Made by a program: the position numbers and the translations under genes
The notes under the pieces: generated by a model
The model's database searches: none
What the model saw: only the letters and a program-made list of their open reading frames with translations
Told to the model about the DNA's origin: nothing
Shown: positions 1 through 5,202 of the stretch, piece after piece
Layout of the letters: every line of letters begins with the position of its first letter
Numbering within the stretch: the first letter of the stretch is position 1
NCBI GenBank assembly: GCA_937925895.1
Contig: CALANC010000169.1
Location: 1-9,976, forward strand
From: an uncultured Desulfobacterales bacterium
GTDB taxonomy: Bacteria; Desulfobacterota; Desulfobacteria; Desulfobacterales; UBA11574
DNA: 9,976 bases
Direction: 5' to 3'

Positions 1-12
1 AAGTTAATAAAT

Positions 13-444
13 TTACAGGGTATAAACTTCGCTGCCGTTGATAACTTTTACGTTGTTTTTTTCTAGTATGTTAACCGCATTATCGATATTGTCGAATCGG
101 AAAATCATCACGGCATTACTTCCACTCTGATTGACGAAGGCATACATGTATTCCACATTTACCTCGGCCTCATTTAAAATATCGAGTATCCGGTGGAGCC
201 CCCCGGGCTTGTCTTCCACTTCTACCGCCACCACATCCGTCTTGCCTACAGTAAAGCCCCGGTTTTTTAGTGCTTCTACCGCCTTCGCATTGTCATTCAC
301 TATCAATCGAAGCACACCAAAATCAGATGTATCCGCTAAAGCCAGTGCTCTTATGTTCACATTGGCTTCTGCGAGAATAGCCGTAACCTCAGCCAAACGT
401 CCTGCCTTGTTTTCTAAAAAGACTGAAATTTGTTCCGCCCGCAT
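13..444 (-). CDS. Tandem ACT-domain protein, probable amino acid sensor
   Basis: A 143-residue protein made almost entirely of two ACT domains. The first spans about residues 4-68, beginning [20 protein letters not shown], with the usual Gly-Arg-Leu turn before the first helix. The second spans about 72-140, with the matching [18 protein letters not shown] segment. ACT domains bind amino acids at subunit interfaces and act as allosteric sensors; there is no catalytic domain here. The ATG at 444 has a good Shine-Dalgarno (GGGAGA, complement of 451-457). It lies 69 bases downstream of the phenylacetate-CoA ligase, with no terminator between, so the two are probably co-transcribed from the attenuated promoter at 2132-2160. 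Stand-alone tandem-ACT proteins next to such ligases are common in anaerobes, but their ligand and partner are not established. The Phe-rich leader upstream makes phenylalanine or another aromatic amino acid the obvious candidate ligand (inference). Confidence 0.9.
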   Translation of the reverse strand: MRAEQISVFLENKAGRLAEVTAILAEANVNIRALALADTSDFGVLRLIVNDNAKAVEALKNRGFTVGKTDVVAVEVEDKPGGLHRILDILNEAEVNVEYMYAFVNQSGSNAVMIFRFDNIDNAVNILEKNNVKVINGSEVYTL

Positions 445-513
445 ATATAGTCTCCCTTTGGATTGATGATTGTTGATTGTCTGGCGCCGGAATTGGACAA
501 AAGAGTGCGTTTT

Positions 514-1815
514 TCAAAGATCTCTATTGTCTATTACCCTTACAGCCTTACCTTCGCTTCGGGCAATTGTTTTGGGTTCCACCAGTTTTACCCTGGCTGA
601 AATACCTAAATATTCTTTAATATTCTTAACTATTTTCCTTTCCATATTCTGTAGATGCTTGACCTCATCTGAGAAGACACGTTCGCCGACTTCAACCATA
701 ATCGTGAGTGTGTCAAGTTTGCCTTCTCTGTCTACGACAAGTTGATAGTGAGGCTCTACATCGTCCATATCCATCAGAATGCTCTCAATCTGAGAGGGAA
801 ACACATTGACACCCCGGATTATCAGCATATCGTCCGTGCGACCGCTGACCTTGTTCATACGAACATGTGTTCTGCCGCATATGCACGGTTCCGGATTCAG
901 TGAAGATATATCGCGAGTTCTGTATCGTATAACGGGAAACGCCTCTTTTGTGATGGATGTAAAAACGAGCTCGCCGGTTTCTCCGTATGGTAAAACCTCT
1001 CCGGTTTCGGGGTTGATAATTTCAGGAATAAAGTGATCTTCAAATATGTGCAGCCCTTTTTTTGCCTCATAACACTCAATGGCAACTCCCGGTCCAATCA
1101 CTTCACTCAACCCATATATATCCACCGCTGTTAAATTCAACTTCCGTTCAATCTCTTCTCGCATTTGTTCAGACCACGGTTCGGCACCGAAAATTCCGTA
1201 TTTAAATTTAAAATCCTCAAAAGAAACGCCGGTCTCTTCAGCGACTTCGGCAAGGTGAAGTGCGTAGGAGGGTGTTGCCGTCAAGATGGTTGGACCAAAA
1301 TCTTTCATGATGACAATTTGTCGCCTGGTATTTCCTCCGGAAACCGGAATGACTGAAGCACCCAGTTTCTCGGCACCGTAGTGGATGCCCAGTCCTCCGG
1401 TGAAAAGACCGTAACCGTAGGCATTATGAATCATGTCTCCACGACTGGCCCCGCCCGCAGCAAGCGAACGGGCCATAAGGCCGGCCCAGGTGTCGACGTC
1501 TCTTGCCGTATATCCGACGACAGTCGGTTGCCCGGTGGTACCGGACGAGGCGTGAATGCGAACCACCTGATCCATCGGCACTGAAAACATCCCGAAAGGA
1601 TAATTTTGTCGTAAATCTTCTTTTGTCGTAAACGGAATTCGTTTTAAATCATCAAGAGATTGGATGTCGGCCGGCGTGATATTATTGTCTTCAAACGTTT
1701 TTCGATAAAACGGCACGTTGGCATAGACGCGTTTCAAGGTAGCCTCGAGCCGGCGGAATACGATGGACTCAAGATCTTCTCTCGGCATGGTCTCAAATCC
1801 GATATCAAGAATCAT
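514..1815 (-). CDS. paaK: Phenylacetate-CoA ligase (AMP-forming)
   Basis: A 433-residue ANL-superfamily adenylating enzyme of normal family length, expected to convert phenylacetate (or a related aryl acid), ATP and CoA to the aryl-CoA, AMP and PPi in the cytoplasm. Visible motifs: P-loop-like [11 protein letters not shown] (about 88-98); YGLSE (234-238); [20 protein letters not shown] leading into RD (281-302); the hinge and C-terminal start [16 protein letters not shown] (325-340); and the C-terminal catalytic lysine segment SEGKAVRV (K423). A Cys pair, CIC (311-313), lies in the central region as in other PaaK proteins. The ATG at 1815 has a strong Shine-Dalgarno (GAAAGGAG, complement of 1823-1830). 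It is the first structural gene behind the Phe-codon leader and attenuator at 1888-2076 and is followed by the ACT gene. In aerobes PaaK is catabolic; here the regulatory logic suggests aryl acid salvage for Phe synthesis (inference). Exact substrate specificity cannot be read from the sequence. Confidence 0.93.
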   Translation of the reverse strand: MILDIGFETMPREDLESIVFRRLEATLKRVYANVPFYRKTFEDNNITPADIQSLDDLKRIPFTTKEDLRQNYPFGMFSVPMDQVVRIHASSGTTGQPTVVGYTARDVDTWAGLMARSLAAGGASRGDMIHNAYGYGLFTGGLGIHYGAEKLGASVIPVSGGNTRRQIVIMKDFGPTILTATPSYALHLAEVAEETGVSFEDFKFKYGIFGAEPWSEQMREEIERKLNLTAVDIYGLSEVIGPGVAIECYEAKKGLHIFEDHFIPEIINPETGEVLPYGETGELVFTSITKEAFPVIRYRTRDISSLNPEPCICGRTHVRMNKVSGRTDDMLIIRGVNVFPSQIESILMDMDDVEPHYQLVVDREGKLDTLTIMVEVGERVFSDEVKHLQNMERKIVKNIKEYLGISARVKLVEPKTIARSEGKAVRVIDNRDL

Positions 1816-1887
1816 TCACCCACTCCTTTCAGAAAAAAATATGGTTTACTTAACACCTGAAAGACTCTCATCAATTTTCATGCAAAC

Positions 1888-1923
1888 AACAAAAAGGGCT
1901 GCAGATTGGAAACCCACAGCCCT
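1888..1923 (-). terminator. Attenuator terminator hairpin before paaK
   Basis: On the minus strand AGGGCTG (complement of 1917-1923) and CAGCCCT (complement of 1895-1901) form a perfect 7-bp GC-rich stem around a 15-base loop, which can add a TGG/CCA inner pairing. A T-tract (TTTTTGTTGTTT) follows directly. This is the form of an intrinsic terminator. It lies 72 bases before the paaK ATG and downstream of the promoter at 2132-2160 and the Phe-rich leader ORF, so it would stop transcription before paaK: an attenuator, not a terminator of the crotonase gene alone. Its 5' arm is sequestered by the alternative hairpin at 1909-1940. Confidence 0.72.
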
Positions 1924-1940
1924 GAAAAACCATGGGTTTC
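1909..1940 (-). promoter_or_regulatory. Predicted antiterminator hairpin of the Phe attenuator
   Basis: On the minus strand GAAACCCA (complement of 1933-1940) is perfectly complementary to TGGGTTTC (complement of 1909-1916). The pairing can continue inward through U-G, G-U and G-C pairs. Formation places the 5' arm of the terminator (AGGGCTG, 1917-1923) inside this hairpin and uses the terminator loop as its 3' arm, so this structure and the terminator at 1888-1923 cannot coexist. The same 5' arm is contested by the 11-bp hairpin at 1927-1964. Pairings were read by eye; no folding energies were computed. Confidence 0.6.
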
Positions 1941-1964
1941 GCCTTTGGTGTCTACCCATGGTTT
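1927..1964 (-). promoter_or_regulatory. 11-bp perfect inverted repeat, predicted anti-antiterminator
   Basis: AAACCATGGGT (1927-1937) and ACCCATGGTTT (1954-1964) are an exact 11-bp inverted repeat with a 16-base loop. In the paaK leader RNA this hairpin would occupy the 5' arm needed by the antiterminator (1933-1940) and so favour the terminator. A third copy of the core, CCCATGG at 2002-2008 inside the last codons of the leader peptide, can pair with the upstream arm (8 bp including one G-U: 2003-2010 with 1954-1961), giving a four-segment switch set by ribosome position. Confidence 0.65.
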
Positions 1965-1989
1965 GTGTTTATGTCCAGTACGGCCTTTT

Positions 1990-2076
1990 CTACCTTACCA
2001 GCCCATGGATAGACTTCTTAAAAAAGAAGCCACCAAAAAAGCTAAAAAAGAAAAAGTAGAAAAATCCAAACATCAT
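1990..2076 (-). CDS. Phenylalanine-rich leader peptide of the paaK operon attenuator
   Basis: A 28-codon ORF: MMFGFFYFFFFSFF, then GGFFFKKSIHGLVR and a TAG stop. Twelve residues are Phe and one is Tyr, with no Trp. Phe codons include TTC (residues 6, 9, 17) as well as TTT, so it is not simply a poly-T run read in one frame. It starts with tandem ATGs, the first preceded at 8 bases by AAGGG (complement of 2085-2089). It lies about 50 bases downstream of the expected transcription start from the TTGACA/TATAGG promoter. The last codons overlap the first arm (2002-2010) of the competing RNA structures. By analogy with the enterobacterial pheA and pheST leaders, ribosome stalling at Phe codons when charged Phe-tRNA is scarce should prevent termination at 1888-1923. 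The peptide itself probably has no function. It is too short for usual gene calling and is likely unannotated. Confidence 0.8.
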   Translation of the reverse strand: MMFGFFYFFFFSFFGGFFFKKSIHGLVR

Positions 2077-2131
2077 CAATCAAACCCTTAAACCATCTCT
2101 TTTTAAATGAAAAAAACAACTAAGAGCCGAA

Positions 2132-2160
2132 CCTATAATGAACATAGAAAAAAATGTCAA
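2132..2160 (-). promoter_or_regulatory. Sigma70-type promoter for the leader-paaK-ACT operon
   Basis: The minus strand shows a perfect -35 TTGACA (complement of 2155-2160), a 17-base spacer and a -10 TATAGG (complement of 2132-2137); TTATAG with a 16-base spacer is an alternative register. Transcription would start near 2125, giving a 5' leader of about 310 bases before the paaK ATG, containing the Phe-rich leader ORF and the attenuator hairpins. It lies about 50 bases beyond the crotonase stop codon, so paaK need not depend on crotonase transcription. Confidence 0.72.
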
Positions 2161-2208
2161 GAAAAAAAGGTAGGGTCTGAGTATCATCGATGCCTTAGAA
2201 AATTTGAA

Positions 2209-3000
2209 CTAGGACGTATAACCTCCGGTAAAATTAGCCTCTCGTTTTTCCAGAAAAGCATAAGCCCCTTCTTTGGCATCAGGGCTTGCCAGGCAAAGGG
2301 CGAATGCTTCGGTTTCAATTCTACAACCAGTGTTGAGATCCACATTCATACCATTGTTGATCGCCTGTTTTGCGGCGCGCATGGATACTTTTCCTTTAGA
2401 GGCAATGGCCTTGGCTGTTTTATTAACTTCATTCATGAGCTGCTCTTGGGTGCAGACCTTGTTTACCAAACCCATTTTATTTGCTTCCTGGGCAGGAACC
2501 ATTTTTCCTGTAAAAATCATCTCTTTTGCCATATTCGTGCCGACCAACCTCGGCAATCTCTGCGTGCCTCCAAATCCGGGAATAATCCCGAGATTGATTT
2601 CCGGCAGGCCGAGCATGGCGTTTTCTGATGCATAGATAAAATCACATGCAATTGCTACCTCGCAACCACCGCCCAAAGCATAGCCATTTACAGCAGCAAT
2701 TACCGGAATCGGCAATTCCTGAAGTTTATCAATTGCGTCATGCCCCATCTCTGAATACATTTTTGCTTTAAGCGCATTAAAGGTAGGAAACTCCTTTATA
2801 TCCGCTCCGGCAACAAAAGATTTTTCGCCGGCTCCCGTAAGAACGAGAACCCTTACATCTTCGTCTTCGACAATTTCACCAAGTGCTAGTGAAAATTCTT
2901 CAAGTGATTCCGCATTTAATGCATTCAAAACTTCAGGCCTGTTGAACGTGATCGTTGCAATACCCTCTTCTACCTGAAAAACAATGTTTTTGTATTTCAT
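2209..3000 (-). CDS. Enoyl-CoA hydratase/isomerase family protein (crotonase)
   Basis: A 263-residue crotonase-fold enzyme of standard length. The two oxyanion-hole segments are present: AGADIKE (64-70) and GYALGGGCE (107-114). Both glutamates of classical enoyl-CoA hydratases are conserved, E114 in GGGCE and E134 in LPEINLG, followed by IPGFGGTQRLPRLVG. This supports hydration of 2-enoyl-CoA to 3-hydroxyacyl-CoA, as in beta-oxidation or butyryl/crotonyl-CoA metabolism; the acyl chain cannot be determined. The start is the ATG at 3000, with GGAGG exactly 6 bases upstream (3007-3011); an in-frame TTG two codons earlier would sit directly against this ribosome-binding site and is rejected. No partner dehydrogenase or thiolase is in the window. 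A functional link to the adjacent ligase is possible but doubtful, because paaK has its own promoter and attenuator. Confidence 0.92.
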   Translation of the reverse strand: MKYKNIVFQVEEGIATITFNRPEVLNALNAESLEEFSLALGEIVEDEDVRVLVLTGAGEKSFVAGADIKEFPTFNALKAKMYSEMGHDAIDKLQELPIPVIAAVNGYALGGGCEVAIACDFIYASENAMLGLPEINLGIIPGFGGTQRLPRLVGTNMAKEMIFTGKMVPAQEANKMGLVNKVCTQEQLMNEVNKTAKAIASKGKVSMRAAKQAINNGMNVDLNTGCRIETEAFALCLASPDAKEGAYAFLEKREANFTGGYTS

Positions 3001-3006
3001 TTTCAA

Positions 3007-3011
3007 CCTCC
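3007..3011 (-). promoter_or_regulatory. Ribosome-binding site fixing the crotonase start
   Basis: The minus strand reads GGAGG here, 6 bases before the ATG at 3000. This decides the start against the in-frame TTG at 3006, which would have no spacing. Confidence 0.85.
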
Positions 3012-3038
3012 ATAATAGTGTCTCTTTTACTTTTAACC

Positions 3039-3075
3039 AAAAACCTGCAATCGCCGTTTCGCTGCAGCTGCAAGG
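3039..3075 (-). terminator. Possible intrinsic terminator after the amidase gene
   Basis: On the minus strand CCTTGCAG (complement of 3068-3075) can pair with TTGCAGG (complement of 3044-3050) with one bulged base, closing a GC-rich loop. Five T residues (complement of 3039-3043) follow immediately. It begins about 30 bases after the amidase stop codon, a normal place for the end of the mutS-amidase transcript. The stem is imperfect, so the call is tentative. Confidence 0.4.
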
Positions 3076-3107
3076 CGCTTTAAAAATTTTCAGGCGTTTT
3101 TTAGGTT

Positions 3108-5186
3108 TTATCCCTTCGAGATACTCCGGGGATTTTCTCTCATCAGTGCGGTTGGATTTGTCTCTTTAACATATTCCCGGATTCCGGCAACAATCGCCTC
3201 AGCCAATCGATCCTGATACTTGGTATTTACTAATCTTTTATTTTCCCTGGAATTGCTTATAAAGGCCGTTTCTATCAATATGGCCGGCATGTGGGCCCCT
3301 AAGAGGACATAAAACGGCGCCTGTTTGACACCTTTGCTTCTTATTCTGCTATATTTTTTCCTCAAATATTTATACATTGCTTTTTGAACATGAGCTGCCA
3401 GGCGACTTGATTCGTTAATTTTTGCATTTTGCATAAGATCACTTAAAATAGACTGCAGATCACTGATGTTCTTCGTTGAAGTGGCGTTTTCCCGGGCAGC
3501 AACTCGGATAGCATCATCATCTGTGGCCAAATTAAGGAAAAAGGTTTCTATGCCGTATGCCTTTCGATTTCTGGCAGCATTTGTATGTATTGAAATAAAA
3601 AGGTCTGCATTTTTTGTGTTTGCGATTGCTGTCCGTTCTTCTAAAGTGAGATTCCGGTCGCTATTCCGGGTCAAAAAAACCTCATAACCCAGATCTTTTC
3701 GGATCTTTTTGGCTAGCCGTCTGGCAATTTGTAGGACAACATTTTTTTCATGAACCCCTTTCAAATATCCGGGTGCCCCAAAATCTCGTCCCCCGTGACC
3801 GGGATCGATGACGATCCGGCGTACGCCAAGGGAGAGTTGTTTTGCCAAAGCGCTGGGAGGAATCTTGGCATGTTTATCGCCTGCCTTAAATGGTGGTTGT
3901 GTCCTTTTTTCTACTCTTCCCCAAACATCGATTACAATTCTAAACGGATTTTTTAAAGAAAAAATCTTATAGGTTTTAAAAGACTTGATATCGACAACGA
4001 CCCTCACCGACCCAGGTGTTGGTTGGCCGGCCCTCACATCACTGAGCAGATTATCATTTATTGGGATAATTTTTTGTATTTCTTCTCCCAACCGGGAGTT
4101 GTTTAAATCAACATACAAACGCTGGGGTTTTTGGATGGAGGCATCTCTTTTTAAAAGCCTGTGCGTATATGACACTTCACTGTCTGAATCGATTACGACT
4201 CGGGTGTAACTGGGGTTTGACCAATAACGCAGACCTTTCACCGTAGCGCCATTTTTTCCCGTTTCCTTGAGATCCTTTTTTGCCAAAATTGGAGCTGAAG
4301 AATACTTTTTTATCGCTTTCGCGACCTCATCTTCCGGGGCCTTGATAGCTTTGGTTTTGTCTGCCTTCTTTTGCGTGGCAATTTTTGAGGGCTTTTTGCG
4401 CGGATAGCCGGCTATGGCGGTTTCAGCTTTCTGGCTATACCTGCTTTCAGGATAACGTTTTATTACATCTTCGAAGATATCGCGTGCTGTTTCTTTGTCT
4501 GACGTCTTTGAAGACCACTTATACAGTTCCTGGTAAAGTTCTCCGGACCTGAAAAGCCCTGCTGCAGCCCACGGTCCGGAAGGATCATGCCGGTAAACTC
4601 CTTCAAACTTTTTGATACAAATCAACCATTGATCCCTGTACTTTTGCTTTTTTGAACTGCTTTTAAGCTTACGGTAGCACGCATCCGCTCTTACAAATTT
4701 ATCCTCGGCCGAGTCTGCTTTGGAACGACGCGCCTTTTTATCTACTACTTTTGCCGTCTTTTTTTGGGAAAATTCACGAATCTTCCTTGCTGCTTTTTGC
4801 CGGTACTTGCTTTTAGGATAACGCTCAACAATGCGCTCAAAGATGTCGAGTGCTGATTTTTCGTCGGACGCCTTCAAAGAACGCCTGTAAAGCTCCTGGT
4901 AAAGTTCTCCGGACCTGTAAAGCCCTGCTGCAGCCCACGGTCCGGAAGGATCATGCCGGTAAACTCCTTCAAACTTCTTGATACATATCAACCATTGATC
5001 CCTGTACTTTTGCTTTTTTGAACTGCTTTTAAGCTTCCTGTAACACGCATCCGCTTTGTAGTACTTATCTTTTGCCGAGATTGCCAGCGACGTCCCTGGC
5101 CATATAATTGCAATCATGCAGCAAGCGATAAGACTGAACAGAAAATATTTTTTTGCCTCGTCAATCACAGATCGCACCGATAACAT
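3108..5186 (-). CDS. N-acetylmuramoyl-L-alanine amidase with AMIN domain and duplicated N-terminal repeats
   Basis: A 692-residue exported zinc amidase that cleaves the MurNAc-L-Ala bond of peptidoglycan, as AmiC-type enzymes do at division. Order: a signal peptide at about 1-36 (hydrophobic core YFLFSLIACCMIAIIWPG, likely cut after TSLA); two tandem helical TPR/YbgF-like repeats at about 40-136 and 162-258, 122 residues apart; a Lys/Ala-rich linker; an AMIN domain at about 317-422 (YWSNPSYTRVVID to FRIVIDVWG); and an Amidase_3 domain at about 456-672. Zinc ligands and catalytic glutamate are visible: IVIDPGHGG (H464), E480 in HEKNVV, SIHTNA (H534) and ILIETAFISN (E639). The ATG at 5186 is 16 bases after the mutS stop with no clear Shine-Dalgarno, so translational coupling to mutS is likely. 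The N-terminal repeats may mediate envelope or protein contacts; their near identity is unusual. Confidence 0.93.
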   Translation of the reverse strand: MLSVRSVIDEAKKYFLFSLIACCMIAIIWPGTSLAISAKDKYYKADACYRKLKSSSKKQKYRDQWLICIKKFEGVYRHDPSGPWAAAGLYRSGELYQELYRRSLKASDEKSALDIFERIVERYPKSKYRQKAARKIREFSQKKTAKVVDKKARRSKADSAEDKFVRADACYRKLKSSSKKQKYRDQWLICIKKFEGVYRHDPSGPWAAAGLFRSGELYQELYKWSSKTSDKETARDIFEDVIKRYPESRYSQKAETAIAGYPRKKPSKIATQKKADKTKAIKAPEDEVAKAIKKYSSAPILAKKDLKETGKNGATVKGLRYWSNPSYTRVVIDSDSEVSYTHRLLKRDASIQKPQRLYVDLNNSRLGEEIQKIIPINDNLLSDVRAGQPTPGSVRVVVDIKSFKTYKIFSLKNPFRIVIDVWGRVEKRTQPPFKAGDKHAKIPPSALAKQLSLGVRRIVIDPGHGGRDFGAPGYLKGVHEKNVVLQIARRLAKKIRKDLGYEVFLTRNSDRNLTLEERTAIANTKNADLFISIHTNAARNRKAYGIETFFLNLATDDDAIRVAARENATSTKNISDLQSILSDLMQNAKINESSRLAAHVQKAMYKYLRKKYSRIRSKGVKQAPFYVLLGAHMPAILIETAFISNSRENKRLVNTKYQDRLAEAIVAGIREYVKETNPTALMRENPRSISKG
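4528..4689. repeat. Intragenic direct repeat, copy 2 (amidase residues 166-220)
   Basis: This 162-base segment matches 4894-5055 with only six mismatches by hand alignment, at an offset of 366 bases (122 codons, in frame). It includes exact runs of 58 bases (4553-4610) and 50 bases (4621-4670). It encodes RADACYRKLKSSSKKQKYRD and onward to GELYQEL. Confidence 0.95.
4894..5055. repeat. Intragenic direct repeat, copy 1 (amidase residues 44-98)
   Basis: Partner of 4528-4689. The encoded 55-residue cores differ at two positions only (K/R at the start; Y/F in GLYRSG versus GLFRSG). The following part of each repeat (residues 99-135 versus 221-257) is much more diverged. Confidence 0.95.
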
Positions 5187-5202
5187 TAATTTTCATGCAA
5201 GG

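Noticed and set aside
1888..1923. The hairpin plus T-tract read only as the crotonase terminator
   Set aside because: It lies nearly 300 bases beyond the crotonase stop and downstream of a strong promoter and a Phe-rich leader, so attenuation of paaK explains its place better, though it would also stop read-through from the crotonase.
1846..1959. A 37-codon minus-strand ORF between the leader peptide and paaK (starts MGRHQRR, contains PWFF)
   Set aside because: It has no ribosome-binding site and runs straight through the antiterminator and terminator hairpins. The upstream Phe-rich ORF has a proper Shine-Dalgarno and position, so this frame is probably incidental.
1763..2091. Plus-strand Lys-rich ORFs across the paaK upstream region
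   Set aside because: The lysine codons are the reverse complement of the Phe codons of the leader peptide. There is no plus-strand promoter or ribosome-binding site, and they overlap the attenuator.
3012..3038. Promoter-like TTGGTT-17-TATTAT just upstream of the crotonase
   Set aside because: The expected transcription start would fall at or beyond the GGAGG ribosome-binding site (3007-3011), leaving a message without it.
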